NCBI GenBank assembly: GCA_003217735.2 | Contig: CP031585.1 | Coordinates: 2,033,501-2,097,500, forward strand | Direction: 5' to 3' | DNA from: Marinibacterium anthonyi | Lineage (GTDB): Bacteria; Pseudomonadota; Alphaproteobacteria; Rhodobacterales; Rhodobacteraceae | DNA length: 64,000 nucleotides | Shown here: positions 54,557-63,532 of the stretch, piece after piece | Layout of the letters: every line of letters starts with the position of its first letter | How positions within the stretch are numbered: position 1 is the first letter of the stretch | Made by a program: the position numbers and the translations under genes | Notes under the pieces: model-generated | The model's input: only the letters and a program-made list of their open reading frames with translations | The model's database searches: none | Told to the model about the DNA's origin: nothing

Positions 54557-55450
54557 ATGGAGCCACATTGGGACGATATGCGGGTGTTCCTGGCTGTCGC
54601 GCGCGAGGAAAGCCTGTCGGGCGCGGGCCGCAAGCTGAAGCTGGACCCGGCGACCGTGGGGCGGCGGATCACCCGGCTTGAGGCGGCGGTCGAGGCGCCC
54701 TTGTTCCTGAAATCGCCGCAGGGCTACACGCTGACGCCGCCGGGCGAACGGCTGCTGGCCCATGGGGAACGGGTGGAACAGGCGATGCGGGCGGGGATGG
54801 ATGCGATCACCGGCTCGACCGACCGGTTGAGCGGGCAGATCCGCATCGGCGCGCCGGACGGCTGCGCGACCTACCTTTTGCCGCAGGTCTGTCTTTCGAT
54901 TGCCCATGAGAACCCGGACCTGGACATCCAGATCGTGGCGCAGCCGCGCGTGGTGAACCTGTCCCGGCGCGAGGCCGACATGGCCATCACCGTCAGCCGG
55001 CCCACCGCCGGGCAACTGCTGGTGCAGAAGATCGCCGATTACCACCTGCACCTGGCGGGGTCGGCCGATTACCTGGCTGCACAGGCGATCCAAAGCCCCG
55101 CCGACCTGCGCGGCCTGCCGATGGTGGGCTACATCCCCGACATGATCTTCGATGCGGAACTGGATTACCTGCATGAACTGGGCGTGGACCGGGTGGCGAT
55201 GGCGTCGAATTCGGTGCCGGTGCAGCTGCGGCTGACCGAAGGCGGGCAGGGGTTGTGCGTGGCCCATGACTTTGCCCTGCCGTCCCATCCCGGCCTGCGC
55301 CGGGTCCTGACCGACGAGATCGCGCTGACCCGCGCCTTCTACCTGGTTCGTCACCAGAGCGACCAGCGCAGCGAGCGCCTTAACCGTTTCTCAATACTCC
55401 TGGTCGAGCGTCTGAGGGCCGAAGTTGCCCGTCTGGAAGGTGCAACTTGA
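54557..55450 (+). CDS. LysR family transcriptional regulator
   Basis: A 297-residue regulator. The N-terminal winged helix-turn-helix is MRVFLAVAREESLSGAGRKL with DPATVGRRITRLEAAVEAPLF (residues about 8-50). The substrate-binding domain begins about residue 90 (IRIGAPDGCATYLLPQ). It is transcribed away from mmsA, so control of valine catabolism is the natural inference. The family is firm, the ligand is not known. Confidence 0.93.
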   Translation: MEPHWDDMRVFLAVAREESLSGAGRKLKLDPATVGRRITRLEAAVEAPLFLKSPQGYTLTPPGERLLAHGERVEQAMRAGMDAITGSTDRLSGQIRIGAPDGCATYLLPQVCLSIAHENPDLDIQIVAQPRVVNLSRREADMAITVSRPTAGQLLVQKIADYHLHLAGSADYLAAQAIQSPADLRGLPMVGYIPDMIFDAELDYLHELGVDRVAMASNSVPVQLRLTEGGQGLCVAHDFALPSHPGLRRVLTDEIALTRAFYLVRHQSDQRSERLNRFSILLVERLRAEVARLEGAT

Positions 55451-55527
55451 CTTTGAAGATTATTGCGGTGACGTTTTTGTAATAGAAGAAAAAAAGTCCA
55501 TTGGAACAAAGCATGGGAGGAGACATC

Positions 55528-55962
55528 ATGCTCGTTCACCAGATTCTCAGGTCCAAGCCCGGTGAGGGTGTCGTGACCGTGGGGCCGGATGCGTCCATCG
55601 CGGAAGCTGTCGCCATTCTGGCGGACCGGCGTATCGGGACGGTGCTGATCAGCGACGACGGCAAGACTGCCCTGGGGATTCTTTCGGAACGCGACGTGGT
55701 GCGCGAACTGGCCCGTGCGGGCGCCGTCTGCCTGTCGCGCTCGGTGTCCGATTACATGACCCGGACCGTGATCACCTGCACCGCGCAGTCGAATGTGTCC
55801 GAGGTTCTGACCAAGATGACCGAAGGCCGGTTCCGGCACATGCCGGTGGTCGATGGGGACCAGTTGGTGGGGCTGATTTCGCTGGGCGACGTCGTCAAGG
55901 CCCAGCTTACGAAACTCGAAATGGAAAAGGATGCGCTTCAAGGCATGATTATGGGCTACTAG
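55528..55962 (+). CDS. CBS domain protein
   Basis: A 144-residue protein made of two CBS motifs (MLVHQILRSKPGEGVVTVGPDASI, GILSERDVVRELA, then YMTRTVITCTAQSNV and RHMPVVDGDQLVGLISLGDVV). Such stand-alone proteins bind adenine nucleotides and act as energy sensors or redox modulators. The ATG at 55528 follows GGGAGGAG. It is 63 bp before coaD. Confidence 0.92.
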   Translation: MLVHQILRSKPGEGVVTVGPDASIAEAVAILADRRIGTVLISDDGKTALGILSERDVVRELARAGAVCLSRSVSDYMTRTVITCTAQSNVSEVLTKMTEGRFRHMPVVDGDQLVGLISLGDVVKAQLTKLEMEKDALQGMIMGY

Positions 55963-56025
55963 CCCGTTGCATCCCCGACGAAATTTTGTTTCGGTGCGAT
56001 CCGTTGCGGCAGTGGGAGGACCAAT

Positions 56026-56520
56026 ATGCGCATCGGGTTGTACCCGGGAACTTTCGACCCGGTCACGCTTGGTCATGTCGACATCATTCGCCGCGCTTCC
56101 GCGCTGGTGGACAAGCTTGTCATCGGCGTGGCGATCAATCGGGACAAGGGCCCGCTGTTCTCTCTGGAGGAACGCGTGGCGCTGCTTGAACCCGTCCTTG
56201 CGGACCTGTCGGAACAGACCGGAACCGAGATCGTCGCCCACCCGTTCGAGAACCTGCTGATCGATTGTGCCAATGATGTGGGCGCGTCGATCATCGTGCG
56301 CGGACTGCGCGCCGTGGCCGATTTCGAATACGAATACCAGATGGTGGGAATGAACCGGGTTCTCGACAATTCCGTCGAGACGGTCTTCCTGATGGCCGAG
56401 GCCCGCCACCAGGCGATCGCCTCCAAGCTGGTAAAGGAGATCTGTCGGCTGAACGGGGACGTGTCCAAGTTCGTCCCGCCGGCGGTGAACGACGCGTTGA
56501 TCCGGCGGCTGCACGGCTGA
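56026..56520 (+). CDS. coaD: pantetheine-phosphate adenylyltransferase
   Basis: Adenylylates 4'-phosphopantetheine in coenzyme A synthesis. The 164-residue protein has GLYPGTFDPVTLGHVDII (TxGH motif), DKGPLFSLEERVALLE, IIVRGLRAVADFEYEYQM and FLMAEARHQAIASKLVKEI. Start ATG 56026 follows GGGAGG. A strong terminator follows. Confidence 0.97.
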   Translation: MRIGLYPGTFDPVTLGHVDIIRRASALVDKLVIGVAINRDKGPLFSLEERVALLEPVLADLSEQTGTEIVAHPFENLLIDCANDVGASIIVRGLRAVADFEYEYQMVGMNRVLDNSVETVFLMAEARHQAIASKLVKEICRLNGDVSKFVPPAVNDALIRRLHG

Positions 56521-56535
56521 TATCCGGACATTAAC

Positions 56536-56574
56536 AAAGGCCCGCACCCTATTGTGGTTGCGGGCCTTTATTTT
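56536..56574. terminator. bidirectional terminator between coaD and gap
   Basis: AAAGGCCCGCA and TGCGGGCCTTT form an 11-bp stem; TATTTT follows on plus and TTAA on minus. It separates the convergent coaD and gap genes. Confidence 0.88.
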
Positions 56575-56590
56575 GCGTGGAACCTTGAGT

Positions 56591-57589
56591 TCAGAGGCTG
56601 GCCATCGCCACGGCGGTGTCGGCCATCCGGTTCGAAAAGCCCCATTCGTTGTCGTACCAGGTCAGGATGCGGACCATGTTGCCGTCCATCACCTTGGTCT
56701 GATCAAGGTGGAAGATCGACGAATGCGGGTTGTGGTTGAAGTCGATCGAGACGTTCGGCTTGTCGGTATAGCCCAGGATCCCCTTCAGCGGCCCGTCCGC
56801 GGCGGCCCTGATCGCGTCGTTGATCTCGTCGACCGAGGTGGCGCGGTTGGCGATGAAGGTCAGGTCGACCACCGAGACATTGGGCGTCGGCACCCGGATC
56901 GCCACGCCGTCCAGCTTGCCGTTCAGTTCCGGCAGCACCAGGCCCACGGCCTTGGCGGCCCCTGTCGAAGTCGGGATCATCGACATCGCCGCCGCGCGGC
57001 CGCGGTAGAGATCCTTGTGCATCGTGTCCAGCGTCGGCTGGTCGCCGGTGTAGCTGTGGATCGTGGTCATGAAGCCCTTTTCGATGCCCACGGTGTCGTT
57101 CAGCACCTTGGCCACCGGCGACAGGCAGTTCGTGGTGCACGATGCGTTGGACACGACCACGTGGTCGGCGGTCAGCTTGTCGTGGTTCACGCCATAGACC
57201 ACCGTCAGGTCCGCGCCCGAGGCGGGGGCGGAGACCAGGACCTTCTTCGATCCGTTTTCCAGGTGCACCGCGGCCTTGTCGCGCGCGGTGAAGATCCCGG
57301 TGCATTCCAGCGCGATGTCGACGCCGTCCCAGGGCAACTTGGCCGGATCGCGTTCGGCCGTGACCTTGATCGGCCCGTAGCCCACGTCGATCGCATCGCC
57401 CACGACCGTCACCTCGGCCGGGAACCGGCCGTGTACGCTGTCGAACTGCAGAAGGTGAGCGTTGGTTTCGACCGGCCCCAGGTCGTTGATCGCGACGACC
57501 TGGATATCGGTGCGTCCGCTTTCGACGATCCCACGCAGAACATTGCGCCCGATGCGTCCGAATCCGTTGATGGCAACTTTGACTGTCAT
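56591..57589 (-). CDS. gap: glyceraldehyde-3-phosphate dehydrogenase, NAD-type
   Basis: Oxidises glyceraldehyde 3-phosphate to 1,3-bisphosphoglycerate. The 332-residue protein has [16 protein letters not shown], the NAD-specific Asp36 in VVAINDLG, the catalytic cysteine in [11 protein letters not shown] and [11 protein letters not shown] second copy with a different coenzyme site lies at 57939. The start at 57589 follows GGAGAGGACAG. A GTTAGCGC-type operator is 74 bp upstream. Confidence 0.97.
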   Translation of the reverse strand: MTVKVAINGFGRIGRNVLRGIVESGRTDIQVVAINDLGPVETNAHLLQFDSVHGRFPAEVTVVGDAIDVGYGPIKVTAERDPAKLPWDGVDIALECTGIFTARDKAAVHLENGSKKVLVSAPASGADLTVVYGVNHDKLTADHVVVSNASCTTNCLSPVAKVLNDTVGIEKGFMTTIHSYTGDQPTLDTMHKDLYRGRAAAMSMIPTSTGAAKAVGLVLPELNGKLDGVAIRVPTPNVSVVDLTFIANRATSVDEINDAIRAAADGPLKGILGYTDKPNVSIDFNHNPHSSIFHLDQTKVMDGNMVRILTWYDNEWGFSNRMADTAVAMASL

Positions 57590-57662
57590 CTGTCCTCTCC
57601 CGGCTGGCGGGCCGCGGGACCCGCTGTGGCGCCCAGGGGCGCCCGTGATGAATACCTGCCTA

Positions 57663-57674
57663 GGTAGCGCTAAC
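57663..57674. promoter_or_regulatory. GTTAGCGC-type operator upstream of gap
   Basis: GGTAGCGCTAAC is one base from the ideal palindrome GTTAGCGCTAAC (as read on the minus strand, GTTAGCGCTACC). It lies 74 bp before the gap start. Similar sites occur before the second gap gene and the aldolase gene. Confidence 0.5.
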
Positions 57675-57718
57675 AACACAGGGCGACCCCGCTTGTCAAC
57701 CGGCAGTCGCCCCTGCGG

Positions 57719-57862
57719 CTAGCGCCAGAATGCCATCCAGTCGATCAATGCGTAAAGTTTCTTTCCCAGAAATATCATGTGCTCGGTGCCATAGACCCAA
57801 AGGTCGGCGCCGATCGCGAGGACGATCACGATCCCGAGACAGAGGGCAAGGCGGTCGGTCAT
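57719..57862 (-). CDS. small membrane protein between the two gap genes
   Basis: A 47-residue protein. MTDRLALCLGIVIVLAIGADLWVYG is a membrane helix, followed by GTEHMIFLGKKLYALIDWMAFW. I do not recognise a function. It lies on the same strand as both gap genes and reads between them. The longer frame running upstream from 57862 is antisense-like. It has no strong ribosome binding site, which lowers confidence. Confidence 0.6.
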   Translation of the reverse strand: MTDRLALCLGIVIVLAIGADLWVYGTEHMIFLGKKLYALIDWMAFWR

Positions 57863-57938
57863 GGAAGATGCTGTCCGCAAAAGAAAAGGCCCGGCCAGAT
57901 ATGACTGACCGGGCCCGATGCTACAAGCTCGCCGCGGC

Positions 57939-58961
57939 TCAGGCGGCGACCCGCGCCGCCTTCTGCACGCGGCCCATGGCGACGGCAACGTCGGCCATGC
58001 GGGCCGAAAAGCCCCATTCGTTGTCGTACCAGGCCAACACGCGCACCATGCGGCCATCGACCACGCGGGTCTGGTCGGGCGCAAAGATCGAACTTTCCTC
58101 GGTGTGGTTGAAGTCGACCGAGACCTTGTGTTCGGTGTCATAGGACATGACCCGCGCCATCTTGCCCCTGATCGCGGCCTGGACGGCGGCGTTGACTTCC
58201 TCGGCCGACACCTCGCGCCCGGCGCGGAAGGTCAGGTCCACGGCCGACACGTTCGGCGTGGGCACCCGGATCGACGACCCGTCCAGCTTGCCCTTCAGCT
58301 TGGGCAGAACTTCGCCCAGGGCCTTGGCGGCGCCGGTGGTGGTGGGGATCATCGCCATGGCGGCGGCCCGGGCGCGGTACAGGTCCGAATGGCGGCGGTC
58401 GATGGTCGACTGGTCGCCGGTGTAGGAATGGACCGTCGTCATGATGCCGTGTTCGATGCCGAAGGCGTCGTCCAGCACCTTGGCCAGCGGCGCCAGGCAG
58501 TTTGTGGTGCACGACCCGTTCGACACCATGGTGGTGTCGGCGGTCAGTTCATGATCGTTGACGCCGTAGACGATGGTCTTTTGCACGTTCTTGGCCGGGG
58601 CCGAGATCAGCACGGCGCCGGCGCCCTGGTCCAGGTGCACGGCGGCCTTGTCGCCGTCGTTGAACTTGCCGGTGCATTCCAGCACCACGTCACAGCCCGA
58701 CCAGTCGATGTCGGACGGATCATAGGTCGAATACATCTGGATCGGGCCGGTGCCCAGGTCCATGGTGTCGCCAGCGACGGTGATCTGGCCGGGGAAGCGT
58801 CCGTGCACGCTGTCGTAGCGCATCAGGTGCGCGGCCGTCTCAAGCGGACCGGTGGCGTTCACCTTGACGACACGGATGTCGTCCCGGCCCGACTGGGCGA
58901 TATGCGAAAGGGTGCAACGGCCGATGCGGCCAAAACCGTTGATGCCGACGTGGATTACCAT
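57939..58961 (-). CDS. glyceraldehyde-3-phosphate dehydrogenase paralog, probably NADP-accepting
   Basis: A 340-residue GAPDH with [17 protein letters not shown], the catalytic cysteine in NGSCTTNCLAPL and SYTGDQSTIDRR. The residue that fixes NAD use (Asp36 in the neighbour) is Ala36 here (VVKVNATG). At the positions near LP in the Bacillus enzyme it has RR. Loss of that Asp allows NADP in GapB-type enzymes, so this copy may work in gluconeogenesis or the Calvin direction. The start at 58961 has GGAG eight bases upstream. Confidence 0.9.
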   Translation of the reverse strand: MVIHVGINGFGRIGRCTLSHIAQSGRDDIRVVKVNATGPLETAAHLMRYDSVHGRFPGQITVAGDTMDLGTGPIQMYSTYDPSDIDWSGCDVVLECTGKFNDGDKAAVHLDQGAGAVLISAPAKNVQKTIVYGVNDHELTADTTMVSNGSCTTNCLAPLAKVLDDAFGIEHGIMTTVHSYTGDQSTIDRRHSDLYRARAAAMAMIPTTTGAAKALGEVLPKLKGKLDGSSIRVPTPNVSAVDLTFRAGREVSAEEVNAAVQAAIRGKMARVMSYDTEHKVSVDFNHTEESSIFAPDQTRVVDGRMVRVLAWYDNEWGFSARMADVAVAMGRVQKAARVAA

Positions 58962-59050
58962 GAAACGCGCTCCGAAAAAGGGTTTCCTTTCGGCGTCATA
59001 TAGACGCTGCAGAGCAGCACGAAAAGGCAAAAGGGGCGTGTTTTTAATAT

Positions 59051-59081
59051 GTTAGCGCAAACCCGACGCGATTGCGCTAAC
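59051..59081. promoter_or_regulatory. paired GTTAGCGC operators before the second gap gene
   Basis: GTTAGCGCAA (59051-59060) and its exact inverse TTGCGCTAAC (59072-59081), 11 bp apart, form a perfect 10-bp-arm inverted repeat. Each arm also resembles the single operator at 25199. The pair lies between divergent genes, 90 bp before the GAPDH start and 64 bp before the DUF808 start. Confidence 0.6.
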
Positions 59082-59144
59082 GCTTGCCCGGGCGCGCAAA
59101 AGCACTAGGCTTCCCACGCGCATGAAATTCGAAAGGCAGGCGGA

Positions 59145-60122
59145 ATGAGCGGATTATTGGCGTTGTTGGACGACGTGGCGGGTATTGCCAAAGTGGCGGC
59201 TGCCTCGGTCGATGATATCGCCGGCCAGGCCGCCAAGGCCGGGTCCAAGGCGGCGGGCGCGCTGATCGACGATGCGGCGGTTTCGCCGAAATACGTGCAT
59301 GGCTTCGACGCCAGTCGCGAGATCCCGATCATCTGGCGGATCACCCGGGGGTCGCTGATCAACAAGCTGGTCATCCTTCTGCCCATCGCCATCCTGCTGT
59401 CGCAGTTCGCGCCGTGGGCGATTTCGCCGTTGCTGATGCTGGGCGGCTGTTACCTGTGTTTCGAGGGGGCCGAGAAGATCGCGCATTCGCTGCACCCGGG
59501 CGAGGGCCACGGCCCCGAGGTCAATCCGACCCCCGTCGATGCGGGCCACCTGGAGGAAAAGAGGGCGCGCGGTGCGATCAAGACGGATTTCATCCTCTCG
59601 GCCGAGATCATGACCATCGCGCTTTCCGCCATCCCGGACGAGAACTGGATCTGGATGGCGGCAGTGCTGGCCATCGTGGGGATCGGCGTCACCATCGCGG
59701 TCTATGGCGCGGTGGCGCTGATCGTGAAGATGGACGATTTCGGGCTGTTCCTGGCCAAAAGCGGGTCCGGCTTCGTCAGCGGGCTGGGCTGCTGGATCGT
59801 GCGGGTCATGCCCTGGTTCATGAAGGCGCTGACCATCGTGGGCACGGCGGCGATGCTGTGGGTCGGCGGGCAGATCGTCGTTCACGGTCTCAGCGAACTG
59901 GGCTTTGCCGTGATTGGCGACTGGATCCACCACGCGGCCGAAGTGGTGGGGCACATGGTGCCGGAAAACATGGTCGCGGCCACGGAATGGATCGTCTCGG
60001 CGTTTTTCTACGGGATCTTTGGCGTGGCGCTTGGCGCGCTGCTGCTGCCGGTGGCCAATTACGTGATCGCGCCCATCCTGGGGCTGTTCACGGGCGGCAA
60101 AAAGGAAGGGGCCGGCCATTGA
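59145..60122 (+). CDS. DUF808 family membrane protein
   Basis: A 325-residue inner-membrane protein of the YedI type. The N-terminus is SGLLALLDDVAGIAKVAAAS, with ARGAIKTDFILSAEIMTIAL and YGAVALIVKMDDFGLFLAK conserved, and about six hydrophobic segments. The role is unknown in any species. It diverges from the second GAPDH gene and may share its operator. Confidence 0.92.
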   Translation: MSGLLALLDDVAGIAKVAAASVDDIAGQAAKAGSKAAGALIDDAAVSPKYVHGFDASREIPIIWRITRGSLINKLVILLPIAILLSQFAPWAISPLLMLGGCYLCFEGAEKIAHSLHPGEGHGPEVNPTPVDAGHLEEKRARGAIKTDFILSAEIMTIALSAIPDENWIWMAAVLAIVGIGVTIAVYGAVALIVKMDDFGLFLAKSGSGFVSGLGCWIVRVMPWFMKALTIVGTAAMLWVGGQIVVHGLSELGFAVIGDWIHHAAEVVGHMVPENMVAATEWIVSAFFYGIFGVALGALLLPVANYVIAPILGLFTGGKKEGAGH

Positions 60123-60173
60123 TGGCCGGCCCCTCGATCCGATGGCGGCCCGGGGCGAACCGGGCAGGGGGCG

Positions 60174-62192
60174 TCAGCCCAGAAGCGCCTTGGCCTTCTC
60201 GGCCACGGCCTCGGCGGTGATGCCGAACTTTTCGTAAAGGACTTCCGCCGGGGCAGAGGCGCCAAAGCTGTCCATGCCGACGAAGGCCGACTTGCCCTCG
60301 CGTCCACGTTCGCCCAGCAGCCAGCGGTCCCACCCCTGGCGCACGGCGGCCTCGATGCCCACGCGCACGGCGTTGCCGGGCAGCACACGCTTGCGGTAGG
60401 CCTCGTCCTGCTGCGCGAACAGCTCCATGCAGGGCATCGAGACGACGCGCGTGCCGATGCCTTCGGCCTGCAGCGCCTCGCGCGCGGCTAGGGCGATTTC
60501 CACTTCGGACCCGGTGGCGATCAGGATCACCTGGCGCTTGCCTTCGGATTCGGCCAGCACATAGGCGCCCTGGGCGGTCAGGTTCTTGGGCTTGTAGTCG
60601 GTGCGCACGGTCGGCAGGTTCTGGCGCGTCAGCGACAGGACCGAGGGCGTCGTTTTCTGCGACAGCGCGATTTCCCAGGCCTCGGCGGTTTCCACCGTGT
60701 CGGCGGGACGGAACACCAGCGTGTTGGGCGTGGCCCGGCTGATCGCCAGGTGCTCGACCGGCTGGTGGGTCGGGCCGTCTTCGCCCAGGCCGATGGAATC
60801 GTGGGTCATCACGAAGACCGTCGGCACCTTCATCAGCGCGGCCAGGCGCATCGCCGGGCGGGCATAATCGGTAAAGCACATGAACGTGCCGCCATAGGGG
60901 CGGATGCCGCCGTGCAGCGCCATGCCATTCATCGCCGCCGCCATGCCGTGTTCACGGATGCCGTAGTGGATGTAGCGGCCCTTGCGGTTGTCCGTGTCGA
61001 AGATGCCCAGGTCGCCGGTCCTGGTGTTGTTCGACCCCGTCAGGTCTGCGGACCCGCCGATGGTTTCGGTGACAAGCGGGTTGATCACCTCCAGCACCAT
61101 TTCCGAACTCTTGCGGGTGGCGACCTTCGGCAGGCTTTCGCTGACCTGCTTCTTCAGCGCGCGGATGGTGTTTTCGAACCGCTTGGGCATGTCGCCGGAC
61201 ATCACCCGTTCGAACCGTGTCCGCTTGCCCGGGCTCAGCGCGGCCATGCGGTCATCCCAGGCGGCCTTCTCGGCAGCGCCCTTGCGGCCGATCTCTTCCC
61301 AGGCGGCCTTGACCTCGGCCGGGACGTCGAAGGCACCGCCGGGCGCGCCATAGGCGGCCTTGGCGTCGGCGATCAGCGTGGCGTCGGTCAGCGCGCCGTG
61401 GCCCTTGGACGTGTCCTGGGCCGAGGATCCCAGCGCGATGTGGGTCTTGCAGGCGATCATCGAAGGCTTGCGCGTGGACTTGGCGGCGGTGATCGCGGCG
61501 TCGATGGCGTCGGGGTCGTGGCCGTCGATTTCCTGAACGTGCCAGCCGCTGGCCTTGAACCGCGCGACCTGGTTGGTGCGGTCGGCCAGGTCGACGGTGC
61601 CGTCGATGGTGATGTTGTTGTTGTCCCAGAAGACCACCAGGTGGTCCAGTTCCTGGCGGCCGGCCAGCGCGATGGCTTCCTGGCTGACGCCTTCCATCAG
61701 GCACCCGTCACCGGCGATCACATAGGTATAATGGTCGACGACCGAACGTCCGAAATGCGCCCGCAGGCTGGCTTCGGCAATGGCGAAACCGACCGAATTG
61801 GCGATGCCCTGGCCCAGCGGGCCGGTGGTGGTCTCGATGCCCTGGGCCAGGAAGTTTTCCGGGTGGCCGGCGGTCTTGGCGCCCCACTGGCGGAAATTCT
61901 TGATCTGATCCAGCGTGATCTCGTCCGATCCGGTCAGGTACAGCAGCGAATAGATCAGCATGGATCCATGGCCGGCCGACAGGATGAACCGATCGCGGTC
62001 GGGCCATTGCGGGTTGGCCGCGTCGAACTTCAGATGCTTTTCAAAGAGCACGGTGGCGACATCGGCCATGCCCATCGGCATGCCGGAGTGGCCGGAATTG
62101 GCCGCGGCGACGGCATCCAGCGTCAGGGTCCGGATGGCGGCCGCCTTGGCCCAGTGTTCGGGGTTGGCAGTGCGCAGCGCAGTGAGATCCAC
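60174..62192 (-). CDS. tkt: transketolase
   Basis: Thiamine diphosphate enzyme moving two-carbon units between sugar phosphates. The 672-residue protein has [33 protein letters not shown] (cofactor motif), [19 protein letters not shown] and [14 protein letters not shown]. It begins with GTG at 62192 after AAGGAGAG. It fits with the gap, pgk and aldolase genes nearby as central carbon metabolism. Confidence 0.97.
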   Translation of the reverse strand: MDLTALRTANPEHWAKAAAIRTLTLDAVAAANSGHSGMPMGMADVATVLFEKHLKFDAANPQWPDRDRFILSAGHGSMLIYSLLYLTGSDEITLDQIKNFRQWGAKTAGHPENFLAQGIETTTGPLGQGIANSVGFAIAEASLRAHFGRSVVDHYTYVIAGDGCLMEGVSQEAIALAGRQELDHLVVFWDNNNITIDGTVDLADRTNQVARFKASGWHVQEIDGHDPDAIDAAITAAKSTRKPSMIACKTHIALGSSAQDTSKGHGALTDATLIADAKAAYGAPGGAFDVPAEVKAAWEEIGRKGAAEKAAWDDRMAALSPGKRTRFERVMSGDMPKRFENTIRALKKQVSESLPKVATRKSSEMVLEVINPLVTETIGGSADLTGSNNTRTGDLGIFDTDNRKGRYIHYGIREHGMAAAMNGMALHGGIRPYGGTFMCFTDYARPAMRLAALMKVPTVFVMTHDSIGLGEDGPTHQPVEHLAISRATPNTLVFRPADTVETAEAWEIALSQKTTPSVLSLTRQNLPTVRTDYKPKNLTAQGAYVLAESEGKRQVILIATGSEVEIALAAREALQAEGIGTRVVSMPCMELFAQQDEAYRKRVLPGNAVRVGIEAAVRQGWDRWLLGERGREGKSAFVGMDSFGASAPAEVLYEKFGITAEAVAEKAKALLG

Positions 62193-62407
62193 CGGAACTC
62201 TCCTTGAATTGATCTCGGGTCGTCGCTCAATACCAATCGGGGGGCAAAGTTCAAGGCGCGTGGTCCTGCTTCAGGAGTAGCCTCCAAGTGCTTGATTGCA
62301 ATGGGCGGGCAATTCGGGTTGGCATTCGGTAAAGTGATGTCAACTTCCGATGCTTGCGATTCGCGCGCAGGGAGACAACGATAACCGCACGAAATAAGGT
62401 GACGGGC

Positions 62408-62923
62408 ATGAGCGATATCGAGGAATTGCAGGGGCGGATCGTGGCCGCGATGCAGCGGATCCGGTCCGGGCTGGAAGACCTGGGCCCCATCATCGAGGTG
62501 CCCGACCCGGCACGGATCAGGTCGCTGGAAGACGCGCTCGAGGAGGAACGGGTCGCCAATACCCAGCTTGAACAGCGCCTGGCGACGGTTCGCGCCCGCC
62601 ACGCGACCGAGCTGAAGACGCTGAAAGCCGAAATCGAAGCGCAATCCGAGGCGATGGCCCGCCTGGACATGGATGTTCAGCGCCTACGCCACGCCAACGA
62701 CCAGCTGCGCGACAGCAATGCACAGCTGCGGGCAGCCAACCTGGAAGGGGTCGGTGCGCCGGACCTGATCAACAAGGCGATGCTGGCCGAACTGGAAGCC
62801 CTGCGCGCCGCGCGGGCGACCGAGACGGCCGAAGCCGGGGCGATCCTGTCCAAGCTTCAGCCGCTGCTGGCCGCCGCCTCGGCGACGCTGGCCGACGATA
62901 CCACCGACGAGGAGGAAGCCTGA
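62408..62923 (+). CDS. coiled-coil protein upstream of zapA (ZauP-like candidate)
   Basis: A 171-residue soluble protein, almost all coiled coil (residues 35-105: ALEEERVANTQLEQRLATVR, LKTLKAEIEAQSEAMARLD, LRHANDQLRDSNAQLR). It starts at 62408 (MSDIEELQGR) and overlaps zapA by one base, so the two are made together. In Caulobacter the coiled-coil protein ZauP, encoded just upstream of zapA, works with ZapA at the division ring. This is a positional and structural match only. Confidence 0.75.
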   Translation: MSDIEELQGRIVAAMQRIRSGLEDLGPIIEVPDPARIRSLEDALEEERVANTQLEQRLATVRARHATELKTLKAEIEAQSEAMARLDMDVQRLRHANDQLRDSNAQLRAANLEGVGAPDLINKAMLAELEALRAARATETAEAGAILSKLQPLLAAASATLADDTTDEEEA

Positions 62924-63420
62924 TGCCCGAGGTGACGATTCACATCGGTGGCCGCCCGTTCGAGGTGGCCTGCCAGGAGGGCGAGGAGAGCTATCTGCAG
63001 TCCGCCGCCGCCATGCTGGACGAGGAAGCGCAGGTTCTTGCCGATCAGATCGGGCGGATGCCCGAGGGCCGGATGCTGCTGATGGCCGGGCTGATGCTGG
63101 CCGACAAGACCGCCGCGGTCGAGGACAAGATCAAGGAGGTCGAGGCCCGGCTTGCCGCCACCGAGGCCGAGCTGACCGCCCTGCGCGAGGCCCCCAAGCC
63201 ACCGCCGGAACGGGTCGAGGTGCCGGTGGTGCCGGCCAGTGTCACGGATACCCTGGCCGAGCTGGCCGCGCAGGCGGAATCCCTGGCCGCATCGGTCGAG
63301 GAGAAGGTCACGCCCGAAGCGCCGATGGCCATAGATGCCGAGCCGGAAGAGGAGGGCGTCGTCACCCAGATGTCGCCCGAACCTTTTGATTCAGAAAAGG
63401 AAACGCCGCCCCAGGGCTAA
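62923..63420 (+). CDS. zapA: cell division protein ZapA
   Basis: Cross-links FtsZ filaments at midcell. The N-terminal domain has TIHIGGRPFEVACQEGEESYL and LDEEAQVLADQIGRMPEGRMLLMAGLMLADK, the standard ZapA pattern, then a coiled coil (VEDKIKEVEARLAATEAEL). At 165 residues it is longer than the usual ~110 because of an acidic, Pro/Glu-rich tail. The ATG is inside the upstream TGATG. Confidence 0.93.
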   Translation: MPEVTIHIGGRPFEVACQEGEESYLQSAAAMLDEEAQVLADQIGRMPEGRMLLMAGLMLADKTAAVEDKIKEVEARLAATEAELTALREAPKPPPERVEVPVVPASVTDTLAELAAQAESLAASVEEKVTPEAPMAIDAEPEEEGVVTQMSPEPFDSEKETPPQG

Positions 63421-63532
63421 GGGGCGGTGACCCGCCTGTCGGGGTGCCGGCCGCCGGGCGGGAAAAAAAGTCCGACGGAATGGACGGGCCGCTGCGTACG
63501 AAGGTCATAAGAACCTCGAACAGGAGCAGCTG

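Noticed and set aside
63421-63532. 6S RNA gene next to zapA
   Set aside because: The gap of 112 bp is too short for a ~160-nt 6S RNA and shows no long rod with a central bubble.
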